This document shows positions 11,301 to 21,370 of a stretch of DNA of 64,000 nt, piece by piece. Numbering within the stretch: position 1 is the first letter of the stretch; every line of letters begins with the position of its first letter. The stretch is from Scolanthus callimorphus (Eukaryota > Cnidaria > Anthozoa > Actiniaria > Edwardsiidae), in NCBI GenBank assembly GCA_033964015.1, contig CM066918.1, positions 23,457,387-23,521,386 of the forward strand. The letters run 5' to 3'. The notes under the pieces are model-generated. The model saw only the letters and a program-made list of their open reading frames with translations, had not been told where the DNA came from and ran no database searches. The translations under genes and the position numbers were made by a program.

Positions 11301-14300
11301 TTTGCCCTCGTGGCACGAGGTCGGCCTTGGGGTGCAGCTGCTTGGCGGATGGAAATTGAGTGACCAACAGCTGCGTGAAGTCTTTTTCACGGTCATTGTT
11401 CTTAGGATTTGCCCCTTGTCAATTCCAAGGACATTTTCAGTTTTCTTCCAGTTACTCCTCTTATCGAACAGAACTTGCTTCAACAACGAGTTGTTCTCCA
11501 TTCTGCATATATGTGCAAGGTACTTCAAGTGTTGTGTATAGTAGAAGTCTTGGACTGGTTGAGAATTAGTGATGCTATGTAGTTTATTGTTTGTTATCTT
11601 ATACGACCAGTCTAGTTCACCTTCCACAAGGGAAGCAAGGTCCGCACCTTTTTTCCGATCTTTCTTAGGCGGAACATTCTTGCGAGCATGGCCCCCAGCA
11701 ATCATCTTTCTCAGGAAACCGTTCCATACCACTTCTAACTTTTGGATCTCTGCTGATGTAAGTTCCCACGCCTGGACACTATAAAGCAACCTTGAGCGGA
11801 CACATGAGGTCAGAATCTTCATTCGTGTACTCAGGTAGATTTCACGATCAGTCAGGATGTGTTTTAGCTCATTCCACTTCTCAAAAGCAGAAGCAATTCT
11901 GAGGTGAAGGAAGGCTGATGTATTGCCAGTATTGGTCACCAGGTATCCGAGGTAGCGGAATTGTCTCACATTCTTCAACATAACACCATTGACAGTCACT
12001 AAACTCTTCTCCTCTTTTATGCTTTCATCGACATTAAATGCCATGGTCTCCGTTTTCTTGTATGACATGCATAGCCCATACCGTTTGAAGGTGTTGTCAT
12101 AGATCTCAATGATCTTTTTGAGCTCATCGATACTTTCTGCGAAGAGCACTACATCGTCCGCATATAAGAGTTCAGTGATTCTAATGGTACCATGTGCTTT
12201 ATTGGTACGGAGTGCTCGAGGGGACACTTCATTAGGTATTGCAAACTCAATGGGGACTCCGGTCTCAGGAAATTGGGTAAGGATTTCATGTTTAGCACAT
12301 CTCATCACAAAGTCCAGGTAGATATTAAAGAGGCACGGGCTCTCGAGGGCTCCTTGCCTGCATCCCACAAATGTGTCAAAATATCTTGCCGAGTGTTTGA
12401 TACAGGCCTTAGTGCCAGTATACAAGGCTCTTAGGATTGAGATTAATGTAGGACATTTTAGACGGATTTCTAGGACGCGAAAAAGGGCTTCGCGTGGAAC
12501 CCAATCGTACGCCGCTTTCAGGTCAATGAAGCATAGAAAGAGAGGCTTTCGTTCTTTGGTCAATATGTGCCGCACAATGAAGATAGCATCACAGGTGGAC
12601 TTATTCTTTCTAAATCCAAATTGTGTTAACATCAGGATGGACTCATAGATTGTCCGTACTCTTTGTGTGATGATCATGGATGCAAGCTTAGATAGGGTAG
12701 CAATAATTGACAGGCCACGATAGTTCTCTGCTAGGGATCTTGATCCTTTCTTGTACAGGCATGTTATAAATGAGACTAGCCATGTACTTGGCACATTGAT
12801 GTACTTCCAGATGATTCCTAACAGCAGCACCAGGTAGACAAGCAGTTGCTTGGAGTGGGAGTATTTCAACTGCTCACCGTAAATACCGTCAGTCCCTTGA
12901 CACTTGCCATTCTTGAACATTGACAAACAACTCTCTACTTCGGATATTTCGGGCGGGCTTTCATCAATAGAGTCTAGCTCTGGTGGGGGTAAAATGTGAG
13001 GGTAGTTTTCCGGTTGATATAGCTCCGGTTGCATGTCGAAATCCCTCTTTCCTAAGTGTTGAGCAAAATGCTCTTCAAGCTTTTCGGGCTGGATGAGTTG
13101 CTGTCTTGACTTCTGAAGTGTTGTATAGTTCTTTGCGAGTCTAAACTCCTCCTCGATGGTTCTTTGTTCGCTGGCATAATTTATCTTAATTGCTTTGCCC
13201 TTAAAGAATGCACTCTTGAGCTGCAGACGAAGACGTTTTATTTGCACAGACAGTTCTTTCTTTTCAGTGACATTGGATGACTTTCGTCGTTTTTCAAGGA
13301 GAGAGAGAAAGTCTTCATTCACCCAGGGTTTATCCTCAGTGACTACGGATATTGATGGAATAGTCTCATCAGAGGCTTTTCGGATAGCTGACACGACAAG
13401 GTCTTCGATTATATCAACCTGTTCTGATGAAGGAGCCTGATCCAGAAGGTCATCAAGGCGACTGCTGTACGTCGCTTGTACAGTTTCGTTGTCCCTCAGT
13501 GCTCTCATGTCTAGAATACCACGGTTCTTCGGAGATCTCTTTCTGAAGATTTGCTTTCTTCTACCCTTGCTTGGGAGCATGGCATCAAGTACTACCACAC
13601 GATGGTCTGATTCAAATGAATCACTAACACCTGGATATGCTCTACAGTTTCTAGTGGCTCTTTTTATATACCATTCGCCCAGGATGTAAACGAGGCGTCG
13701 CAGGTATCCAAGATTGGACTTAAACGTCCATCTATGGGCCGGAGATTTTGTTGCAAACATGCTGTTAAGGATAGACAGGTTATTACTCTCCGCTAGCTCT
13801 ATCAGTTTTGTTCCATTAAAGCTGGTTGGTTCAACATCATTATTGGGGCCCATACACTTCCAGTTGTTACACTGACAATCGTTCCCAATTGTAGCATTGA
13901 AGTCACCACCAATAAGTAGTTTGAAGGAGGGATGTGATAGTTTGGCATCTTTGATTACTTTTGCTAGATTGTTGTAGAAGGTCTCCTTAGTCGATGCAGC
14001 ATATTCTTCAGTCGGGGAGTAGCACGAGATGACAGTAAGTTTCGTTCCAAAAACAGAAACTCTAACAGAGAGTATTCTGCCTTCCATATGATGTTCTATG
14101 TCAACAAGCTTAACATGTGGTGCCAGGACAATCGCTACTCCAGCCTGTGCCTTCTTCTTTAGACCATTGTACACAACTCGCCATCCTTCCAGCACCGGGT
14201 CGTTGAATTCGATCACACCCTGTCCAACAACATGTGTCTCTTGTACACAACAGATATCGTGACGCAGAGCCTTGATGTGAATGATATGCTCAGCTAATTT

Positions 14301-16335
14301 GCTTTCACATTTTGCAGTCCTGACATTGATGGATCCAAAACGGAGATGGTGGTAGTTATTCTTGGGGTTGTGCCTTGTTCCCAGTTGTTTTGTTGGTTGA
14401 GTTCTGTTTCCCATGATTGGTTGGAGTATAAGGACGTGTGGGGATAAGTAACAAGTTACGCGTACAAGTAAACTTACAAGTACAATTACAACACTAATGA
14501 AATAGACTAGAGCACTACGTGCTTCTAATTATAATGACAGTGGTTTGACTTTTTAACCTTTTCTCGTTACTAAGAGGAAGAGGCTACTTCACTTCCTAGT
14601 TGCCAGTGACTCCGTTGGCTCACTCAGTCGCAAGACTGAGCTCCCCAGGGTGCACCTGTCCTAATGACGGAGGTGGAGTCTGGCTTGAGTGTGATAGGCG
14701 TTTAGACTTAGCAGGGCTTACAAAATGCCTCTTAGGTCTAGCGGATAAATCCGAGAGTTGCGCTTCAACACCCCATGCACCCCCAACACCCCAAAACAGA
14801 AAATTCGTCCCGTAACGATGACCAGCAAAGGCTAAACACCTCGAAAACAAATCGTATGCAATCCAGCTATTTCTCGATCCATATAGGATGATTTAACTAG
14901 TTTTGCTGACGAATTTGTAGTGATCGCTCTTGAAGATTCCAGTCGACAGAGTTAGAGAGTTTCTCCGATCCCAATATGTCATGACTTCCGAAATCAGATT
15001 TGCATCACTTTTTTTGCCCTTTTATGAGTAAACTCAGATGATCCGATAAAATAAAGATGTCTGGTAAACCTTTGCGGGATCAGAATACTTGTTTAGGGGA
15101 AACTTGGCTTGTTTGTGGTACATAGCAACAGTAACTATGGCTTTGAATGACAGGGTCGATGCTCCCTCTTCAGAGATGCAAATCACACCGAAGGATTAGC
15201 GAGAGAAACTGCATGGAGCTCATGTCAGTTCGTCGGAAATAGGCTTATCTGCGTTTCAAGAATCAACGGATTTGTTTTTAAACTACTTGACGTCTAAATT
15301 AATAGACCTTTTCACAGTTCCTCGCTCTGTTGTGATTCAAATTGGAATTCTAGCCTGAAGTCCAGTCTATAAAGGCTCGTATTCAGGCTAATTTGAATCA
15401 CAACAGAGCAAGGAACTGTGAAAAGGTGTATTCACATCTCTCTCACCAATCAGTTTTTAGGAACTGCCCTGTTCGTAGGCTGCATCTTCGCCATTACCGA
15501 CCAGAAAAACAATGCCCCTAGTAAAGGCTCGACGCCAATCGTAATCGGCCTGGTAGTGTTTGTAATTGGCACTACATTTGGCTACAACTGTGGATATGCT
15601 ATCAACCCCGCAAGGGACCTGGCGCCGAGGATCTTCACCGCCCTTGCAGGGTGGGGTGGGGACGTGTTCACGTAAGTATAACGGGATACGAGACAGGAAG
15701 TGTTCGATAATCATAATCAATTTAACACCCCCCTGCCCCCAATGCTCGAGGGTACAGGCGCTTTTTCCCTGGAGGAGCGTGAAGTACACTGAATTTTCGA
15801 GCATACCCGGCCCTATCCCTTATCGTGGGAAGGATTCGCAAAGCGCGCAATGGATTGTGGTCCTTCACTCGTTCCACAATCCATTGCGCGCCGCCTCGCT
15901 AATCCTTCCCATCCCCTGCGTTCCTTGACTTTTCTACTATAGCATCCAATAGCAGTGATCATTGACCATTGACCTAAGCGACCCGGTGTGAGTCTGAATC
16001 TGAAACCCGCTTTATCTTCAATGCGGTTTTCTGTCCTCAATCACAGCGTGTATAACAACTGGGCCTGGGTACCAGTGGTTGGGAGTCTGCTCGGTGGCGT
16101 CGCTGGTGCACTTCTCTATATCGTACTAATTGATATGCATCACGTGACTCCGGACGAATCCCAGCCTGCACTGAAGGAAGTGAAGGTAGAAGGCATAGGA
16201 GGCGTGGAGCTCGAGAATGTCAGCGCACAACAGAACTCTGCTTTTGTGAAGGAGGACGGTGAAGAGAACGCAATCCCAAAAGGGAAAGAAAAGTCTGTAT
16301 CTCAAGACGACAATACCACTTTGACTGCCTTTTGA
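8304..16335 (+). CDS. Aquaglyceroporin, tandem copy 2 (complete)
   Basis: Six coding exons: 8304-8381, 8465-8591, 9646-9783, 10508-10626, 15454-15671 and 16047-16335. They total 969 bases, so 322 residues and a stop. The start MARNFWRASPLTREALAECI leads into TM1. Both pore motifs are intact: NPA at residues 73-75 (MNPALT) and NPA at 205-207 followed by Arg208 and Asp209, as in glycerol-conducting MIPs. An N-G-T site precedes AGIWATYP in loop C, as in vertebrate AQP3-type channels. The hydrophilic tail ends TLTAF (possible PDZ ligand). The start was chosen because it is in phase with a strong donor (ATT|GTAAGT) and gives the expected LAE...STFILI helix. Intron 4 is 4.8 kb because an antisense LINE sits in it. 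The channel should act in the plasma membrane; the substrate range is inferred from the family. Confidence 0.92.
8627..9600 (+). repeat. Intron 2 repeat region rich in TGACGTCA sites (copy 2)
   Basis: Degenerate direct repeats of a unit with ACTTTGTCACCAAGACAACT and GTTTGGTTGTCTTACCACCT occur several times. Perfect TGACGTCA octamers are at 8672, 8790, 9193 and 9488. The same region is present, with variation, in intron 2 of copy 3 (29640-30640) and absent from copy 1, whose intron 2 is 148 bp. Confidence 0.75.
9794..9945. mobile_element. GC-rich insertion in intron 3, shared with copy 3
   Basis: Just after the donor, copies 2 and 3 contain about 150 bp starting TGTAGGGGCGTAGCTAGGGG and ending near GGATACGCCGGTGTTTATTT. 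Copy 1 passes directly from the donor region to GATACCCTAATGG. The wording of the sequence suggests a small transposable element, but clear terminal repeats were not found. Confidence 0.55.
10627..11107 (+). other. Intron 4 (left part) with GAAA microsatellite
   Basis: Bases 10627-10877 match copy 3 (31786-32027) closely, then the two diverge. A GAAA tract occupies about 10906-10942. The rest, up to the LINE tail, shows no gene. Confidence 0.6.
11108..14600 (-). mobile_element. Non-LTR retrotransposon (LINE), full ORF, antisense in intron 4
   Basis: The element lies on the - strand inside intron 4 of aquaglyceroporin copy 2. Its long ORF ends at 11124 and is followed at once by an AT-rich tail read as TAATAATAAAAATAATT, so the 3' UTR is very short. 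The 5' boundary is uncertain; the non-coding 5' part may extend to about 14850. No target-site duplication could be fixed. Copies 1 and 3 lack it, so it inserted after the duplications. Confidence 0.85.
11124..14414 (-). CDS. LINE polyprotein: AP-like endonuclease and reverse transcriptase
   Basis: A single uninterrupted frame of 1096 residues. The N-terminal third has the endonuclease/exonuclease/phosphatase signatures SINVRTA (about residue 28), QETH (about 58), GGDFNA (about 167) and SDHRVV (about 267). The centre is a reverse transcriptase with FIDLKAAYD, CRQGALESPCLFNIYLD and the catalytic YADD at 751-754, then a thumb-like region with WELTSAEIQKLE. The product would nick target DNA and copy its own RNA in place (target-primed reverse transcription). 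No separate first ORF or RNase H domain is seen. Overall length and order suit RTE-like elements, but the clade assignment is tentative. The absence of stops or frameshifts over 3.3 kb points to a young, possibly still active copy. Confidence 0.93.
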   Translation of the reverse strand: MGNRTQPTKQLGTRHNPKNNYHHLRFGSINVRTAKCESKLAEHIIHIKALRHDICCVQETHVVGQGVIEFNDPVLEGWRVVYNGLKKKAQAGVAIVLAPHVKLVDIEHHMEGRILSVRVSVFGTKLTVISCYSPTEEYAASTKETFYNNLAKVIKDAKLSHPSFKLLIGGDFNATIGNDCQCNNWKCMGPNNDVEPTSFNGTKLIELAESNNLSILNSMFATKSPAHRWTFKSNLGYLRRLVYILGEWYIKRATRNCRAYPGVSDSFESDHRVVVLDAMLPSKGRRKQIFRKRSPKNRGILDMRALRDNETVQATYSSRLDDLLDQAPSSEQVDIIEDLVVSAIRKASDETIPSISVVTEDKPWVNEDFLSLLEKRRKSSNVTEKKELSVQIKRLRLQLKSAFFKGKAIKINYASEQRTIEEEFRLAKNYTTLQKSRQQLIQPEKLEEHFAQHLGKRDFDMQPELYQPENYPHILPPPELDSIDESPPEISEVESCLSMFKNGKCQGTDGIYGEQLKYSHSKQLLVYLVLLLGIIWKYINVPSTWLVSFITCLYKKGSRSLAENYRGLSIIATLSKLASMIITQRVRTIYESILMLTQFGFRKNKSTCDAIFIVRHILTKERKPLFLCFIDLKAAYDWVPREALFRVLEIRLKCPTLISILRALYTGTKACIKHSARYFDTFVGCRQGALESPCLFNIYLDFVMRCAKHEILTQFPETGVPIEFAIPNEVSPRALRTNKAHGTIRITELLYADDVVLFAESIDELKKIIEIYDNTFKRYGLCMSYKKTETMAFNVDESIKEEKSLVTVNGVMLKNVRQFRYLGYLVTNTGNTSAFLHLRIASAFEKWNELKHILTDREIYLSTRMKILTSCVRSRLLYSVQAWELTSAEIQKLEVVWNGFLRKMIAGGHARKNVPPKKDRKKGADLASLVEGELDWSYKITNNKLHSITNSQPVQDFYYTQHLKYLAHICRMENNSLLKQVLFDKRSNWKKTENVLGIDKGQILRTMTVKKTSRSCWSLNFHPPSSCTPRPTSCHEGKYDDDDERCAEQLRSWATDSLKARRLFRSFLVNLTEFMEYLHNEWGFSYFLFPLSRSTS
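14601..15303 (+). other. Intron 4 (right part) of copy 2
   Basis: Includes a GC-richer stretch (about 14590-14800) that may be the 5' non-coding region of the antisense LINE. From about 15160 it is intron sequence shared with copies 1 and 3 (CATGTCAGTTCGTCGGAAAT). No gene is seen. Confidence 0.5.
15304..15429. mobile_element. 126-bp foldback element in intron 4
   Basis: Arms CCTTTTCACAGTTCCTCGCT and AGCAAGGAACTGTGAAAAGG are inverted and continue inward through TGTTGTGATTCAAATT. The same intron position in copy 3 reads ATTAATTCACATC without the element. Comparison gives a 2-bp AT flank on each side (15302-15303, 15430-15431). A fragment of the same family lies near 49889-49930. Confidence 0.85.
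15828..15912. repeat. Intron 5 hairpin of copy 2
   Basis: Perfect 18-bp arms GCGCGCAATGGATTGTGG (15843-15860) and CCACAATCCATTGCGCGC (15874-15891) with a 13-base loop, flanked by weaker pairing (GGAAGGATT / AATCCTTCC). The same hairpin is at about 35265-35345 in copy 3 and, expanded, at 3105-3195 in copy 1, about 100-160 bp before the last exon. Confidence 0.85.
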
Positions 16336-16934
16336 ATACGTACGAGCCTATTGTCGCCATGATTTACACGTGCGATCTTGCCTTCTGCGCTTGCGCGTGC
16401 ACCTTCATGTGTGGACCAGGCCTTAGAGATAGAAATTCTTAACTGCTTACATGGGGATTATGGCGGCAAAATTGCACGCTTCATTGCTTGTCATGTGGCC
16501 TTTACATCCACTTTATTACTGGCGATATTTAGCCGCCGACAGCTCAAAAAAGTTGAAAGAGTTGCGACCAGTGGCTGAGGTATGGGAAACACATGACAAG
16601 ATATTTTCGGGAAATTACTTGGTGATACTGGTCGATCTAGTCGTCCAATATTTGTGAAGCTTACAACTTTACTGGACCCGAGGAAGGTTTAGAAAACGGG
16701 GCCTTACACACACAGAAAAATATTAATTGCAAAGATGGACAAAACGCTCTATACTTCATTTGACTTAAAGCAGCTAAATGGAGAAAACCGTGTGGTTTTG
16801 CCGCCATCCTTTGCATCTCTAAGGTAGCGATCTTGTGCTGTAACCTTGGTAACAGAAGCCTTTGAACAGAAGCCTTTGTAACTGGTATACTTTGAAAATA
16901 ATGAAATGAAATGAAGCAGATTGTAATCATTAAT
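16336..16934 (+). other. Duplicated 3' flank of copy 2
   Basis: Downstream sequence matching 3589-4210 and 35757-36262. The candidate AATAAA of copy 1 is AAAAAA here. No further gene is seen. Confidence 0.7.
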
Positions 16935-17308
16935 CCCGAGGGAAGGGAACTCCCATATTTTTGGGCGGGGGTGCTCGTCGTACCTTATAGGGTTTAAAAT
17001 CAGGCCTCTGGTACCTTTTAGGGGTAAAATTCGAAAACGTGCTTTTTTTTTCAGGTACCTCTTAGCCGGCCCGTTCTAGCAAATCAAACAAATCACACTT
17101 GTTGGTAGCCTGAATCTCAGACGTATTTTCCCTCGTAAAAACAATAATACGAGAGAGAATTACGAGGGAAAATACGTCTTGTCGGTACCTTTTAGGGGTC
17201 AAAACCAACTAAGCGACGCCATGTTTGGTGCCTTAAAATTAAGGGGTAAAATCGAACGTTTCCCGACGAGCACCTTCGCCCAAAAATAGGGGAGCCTTCC
17301 CCCGGGTT
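16935..17308. mobile_element. 374-bp TIR element with ATTAAT flanks (copy 2 flank)
   Basis: The same element as 4211-5297 but without the nested insertion. ATTAAT stands at 16929-16934 and 17309-17314. Ends CCCGAGGGAAGGGAACTCCC and ...GCCTTCCCCCGGG are inverted; both are followed inward by a CTCGTCGTACCTTATAGGG-like motif. An internal inverted pair ACGTATTTTCCCTCGTAA / TTACGAGGGAAAATACGT is also present. Confidence 0.85.
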
Positions 17309-17632
17309 ATTAATTCCCAATATTATTGTTAACTGTGAGCTATTGGTGGTCTCTTTTCTGTTCCTTTATATTGTTAGTTAATACATCACTTCTCACACAG
17401 GCTCTTTTGTATTATCTTGGGCTACAGAATGGACAACAGAAGTTTTGTTGTGTTATCTTAGCTGGTTTTATCCGGGCAAAGGCTCTTTCCATAGTAAAAT
17501 CACTATAGTTTAATTCTGTCCGCGTTTTGTTCCTGAGATATAGATATGGGCTTTCTGGTCGCGTCATCTTTGTTAACGTACGCCGCTCGATAGAAAAAGA
17601 GGTAGCTCCCGACTACAGTAGTCTATCGCCTA

Positions 17633-17696
17633 CACCTGCGCACCTGCGCACCTGCGCACCTGCGCACCTGCGCACCTGCGCACCTGCGCACCTGCA
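17633..17696. repeat. (CACCTGCG)8 octanucleotide microsatellite
   Basis: Seven perfect CACCTGCG units and one with a final change. The matching site in the copy 1 unit (near 5627) has about two degenerate units, so the array grew after duplication. Confidence 0.95.
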
Positions 17697-17955
17697 CATA
17701 GTAACTACAGAGGCCATTAAAAGTATTGTTTTCATACAATCCGTACTTAGTACAAAAATAACTTCCTCACATTATAACTTACGCGTGGACAAGAATTCTG
17801 TGGACAAGAAATGTATCCCGCAGGACAAAAAATCGTCGATCTCAGTAGGGGGTAGGGCTAAAAATCCCGTATCTAAGAGCGTGCAGCTTGTCATGCAGAT
17901 GTCATGTAGGCTAGGGGAGGGGTTATATTACAGACAGACAAAGTTTTATATATAG

Positions 17956-18054
17956 GTTCAAAACATAGGAGGAGGTCTTGCATAGAATTTCAAAACCGAC
18001 CGCGGAGCGGGAGGTTTTGAATTTCTATGCAAGACCGACTCCGTAGTTTTGAAC
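17956..18054. mobile_element. 99-bp foldback element
   Basis: Left arm GTTCAAAACATAGGAGGAGG and right arm ...GACTCCGTAGTTTTGAAC are inverted, continuing inward through TTGCATAGAATTTCAAAACC on both sides of a GC-rich centre. The copy 1 unit has no counterpart at this place. Confidence 0.75.
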
Positions 18055-18061
18055 TTGTTTA

Positions 18062-19462
18062 CATACCTACCACACCCAAATTGTATTGTTTTTATGGAAA
18101 GCTCATTATCACTGTTTTATCGCTTTCTGTGTGCCATTGTCAGAATTTTGGCAGAAATGGACAAAAAGTCCTAGTAACGTTACCCCGAACAAAAGGTTTG
18201 TTAACAAAAGGTTAACAAAAGTGTCTTGTTCTATAGACATTCTAAACAATAGCAGAGCAACACATCGAGCGGGACAACGAGTCGCCTCTTCTGAGGTTTG
18301 GCAGTGGGATATTTGAATTTCAGATTGCTTCATTGCTAGCTGTGTAAACATGTTCTTCGGAATAGTTGCGCATTTTGTAAACCAAATGGCCTGGCCAGCA
18401 AAATAAGGGGATGAACGTTCAACATCGTCCATGGGATGGATAAAGAAAGGTAATAACGCAATGTTTGAGATTGAAGTACATTTTTGCTTAATTTGAGTTT
18501 CTGTAGTCAAGAAAACTGGCGTTCTTCATGATCGAATCATAGCATAATGTTTCTCGCTCTATTTTGTTCTAAAAGTAGCTTTGTATATACATTCCTAGCA
18601 TGTTGCATTTTCTACAATTTAGATTGGCCAATTTGTTTCCTGGACATTACTGCACGCCGGTGAAATATGACAAGCAATGACGAAGTTTGTGAGTTTCAAT
18701 TTGCCTTTTTTCTTGAAAAAGCAAAGGAAAGAAATACAATTTGTATTGAATATAATTGAAATGAGGGATTGAACATGATCATTGTATTGATTTATTGTTT
18801 ACATTTATAAATTTCCTAACGATCTAGTCAATGGAAGTTGTTTTACTTTCGTGTAATTTTGAGACATTATGAGTGCACAATTTAAAATTGATGTTTGGGG
18901 AGCGGGACTAATTATTTAATTCTGGTGCTAGAGTAATGTAAGTGTGATTTGATTAATTTAGAGGAGCGTGTAGAAGCGGTAAAGGTTTTACATTTGGATG
19001 TAAGACCTGTACCGGGTCTTACATTTGAATGTTAGACCTGTACGGGTCTTACATTCAGCCCCACACTCCCCTAAATTATTCAATTGCCGCTACCATCTTT
19101 TAAATAGTATAGGTTTTGTTGCATCAGGGCTCAGATAGGATTTGGGTGTGGTAGGTTCTTAAAGAGCCTGTGTCAGCCACTCCTTTGTCATTGTTTTCGT
19201 TCGATATTAAAAGACGAATTACTTATGGAAATCTCTTAATAAACATCTAAAAGCAAAGTTTCAGATTTGATTGACCAAATTCAGTCGAGAACATTGCTTT
19301 ATATTCTCTAAATCAGCCGATGGAAATGGATGCTTTCTCCGACTTGGTATGTTGCTATGCTGTCAAAATGGCGGCTGACACAGGCTCTTTAAATAGTATA
19401 GCTTTTGCATCAGGGTTCAAGACGTGCATAAAACAATAGGATTTTGGTGTGGTAGGTTTTTA
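18062..19462. mobile_element. Candidate 1.4-kb inverted-terminal element
   Basis: Left ACCTACCACACCCAAAT and right TTTTGGTGTGGTAGGT are inverted. The copy 1 unit passes directly from GTTTTATTTGATG to the sequence found after this segment, so about 1.5 kb is extra in copy 2. The right part contains a direct duplication of about 290 bp around the inserted TTAA element. No transposase frame was recognised; the open frame at 18109-18510 (- strand) has no visible domain. Confidence 0.5.
19163..19388. mobile_element. 226-bp element with TTAA target duplication
   Basis: Terminal repeats AGAGCCTGTGTCAGCC and GGCTGACACAGGCTCT are perfect complements over 16 bp. TTAA flanks both sides (19159-19162 and 19389-19392). 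TTAA duplications are typical of piggyBac- and Kolobok-type mobilisation. Non-coding. Confidence 0.85.
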
Positions 19463-20911
19463 ATTGATGTACACTGTGTCACTACATGTACACATGTCAC
19501 TACGCATTGGATCAATGCTTACAAAATACTGTGTCCTACAGTGATATTGTCTTTCACAGGGGAGCGCTTCTTGTTTGTAGGCACGAAAGATTGATTTGCG
19601 CGGTATTTTTTGTGGTTGTCGATTGTGTGCAGAACGGTAATAAAATTTGGGATGATAAAACATAACACAGGTCATACCAGATAAAAGCACCGCTCTCCTA
19701 GGTCTCGCTGTTGACTGGCACGTCAGAGGTAAGGAAACAAAAAAATAGTAAAATAGTGCGAAAGTGTAAAAGCTTGCAATTTTCACTGCAGTGAGAGACC
19801 TCTGCTAGCATCAGTTTAGTTTCTTTGAAATCGTTATCGCATCTTAAAACTCCCTACTATCGTAGCAGGACCGCTGAACAATCGGTTTACAGTGGATACT
19901 ACATTACAGTCTAGCCTGAGCCCGACGACTGAAAAGAAAATCGTGTATATCTTCGTTCAGAAATGCATAGACGAGCTGACTTTTGTCAGGCTACGATATG
20001 TTTCATTTGTCGGACTATGAGGTATTTCTTTTGTCACAAGATCGGGTGAGTTATACACTTTTTACTTGAATCAAGTCGCAAATTTGGAAAGCGTACTTTC
20101 GGAAGGCGTACTTTCGTACAGTATAAAGGATAATCTGAATAACGTCAAGGACATGATAGTGAGTTTCACTATTAGGTTGCAATATTTCGGTTATTTACTT
20201 TAAACCATCTTCATGCAATTGAAGGCAAATTACAAACAGAGTGTTAAATAGCAGGCAAATTACAATAGTGATTAGCTGAACAATGCAAGCCACTTTGTCA
20301 AATTGACATGACCGTACTTTCGTACGCTGCTTTAAAAAACAAAAAAATGTCAGAATAGATTATTTTGAGGCAAATTGTAAGTCTGATTAGCAGTGCCCAG
20401 TGGACCGGAATTGCCGATTTTTGCCACGGATTCGTTTGGTTTTCGTTTTTCTCTTTTTGCCATATAAAATTAAGGAAGTGTCAAAATTACAGTCCCAGGG
20501 AATTTATGTGAGGGCAAACTGACTGTAGGTCCTGACTATAAACAAATCATCTCACGAAAGTCATTTAACCGACTTTTTATCGTCATTTACAAATGTCACA
20601 TTGTAAAATTCTATTTTGCAAATTGACAGATACGTAAATAATATCAACTATTAATTATAAGGCAATCAGGAGTTTATCCGGTGGTTGTCGAGCTGTCGAG
20701 TATTGAATGACACTCGATGTGATTCGCTGAAGCGGGCCTCTGCATTCATTTGAACGCCTTTGTTACGGGCCGCCATTTTTTCCAGAATGACCGGGTAGCA
20801 CTACTTCGAGATTCAAGATACAAGATAGAAAGATACAAGGTATCGGATTTCACATATATGTTAATTATTTGCGCCTGAGTATACGCAGTCAATTTGGTGA
20901 GAACATTTGAA
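19463..20911 (+). other. Duplicated downstream flank, copy 2 unit
   Basis: Aligns by eye with about 5990-7280 of the copy 1 unit with small indels (for example CAGGGGAGCGCTTCTTGTTT in both). No gene is recognised. Confidence 0.65.
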
Positions 20912-21002
20912 CGGGTTTTGGAGCAACTTTAGAATACCCTGTCAGATTTGAAACCCTGATAATCCCTGCTCCTGCGGTGCTGCAGTCCCTAAACCCTTAG
21001 TG

Positions 21003-21370
21003 TGGTCCATTGGTTCCGCGGTCCTTCAGTCAAGCTATGAACGATTATTCGAAAAAAAATATCATAAAGCTGGTCCGTTGGTCCCGCGGTCCTTTGGTCA
21101 AATTATGAATAATTTTAGAACGTAAACACATCCAAAGGCTGGTCCGTTGGTCCCGCGGTCCTTCGGTCAAAATATGAATAAGTTTAGAAGGACGAAACAT
21201 CCAAAGGCTGGTCCGTTGGTCCCGCGGTCCTTCGGTCAAAAATGAATAAATTTAGAACGTAGAAACATCCTATGTCTGGTCCGTTGGTACCGCGGTCCTT
21301 CGGTCAAAATATGAATAATTATTGGAAGGACGAAACATCCAAAGGCTGGTCCGTTGGTCCCGCGGTTCGA
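21003..21370. repeat. Minisatellite, about 69-bp unit, 5-6 copies
   Basis: The core GGTCCGTTGGTCCCGCGGTC recurs at about 21072, 21141, 21210, 21278 and 21348, with a degenerate first unit near 21004. It lies just inside the left end of the 5.24-kb insertion, as subterminal repeats of DNA transposons often do. Confidence 0.9.

Noticed and set aside
11176..13689. Several + strand open frames of 60-120 codons
   Set aside because: They are antisense shadows of the LINE ORF.
8304..16335. Copy 2 as a pseudogene because of the LINE in it
   Set aside because: The LINE lies wholly inside intron 4, and all splice sites and the frame are intact.
17527..17955. 142-codon frame with a repeated HLRTCAPA peptide
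   Set aside because: It is built on the CACCTGCG microsatellite, and the homologous place in the copy 1 unit is not open.
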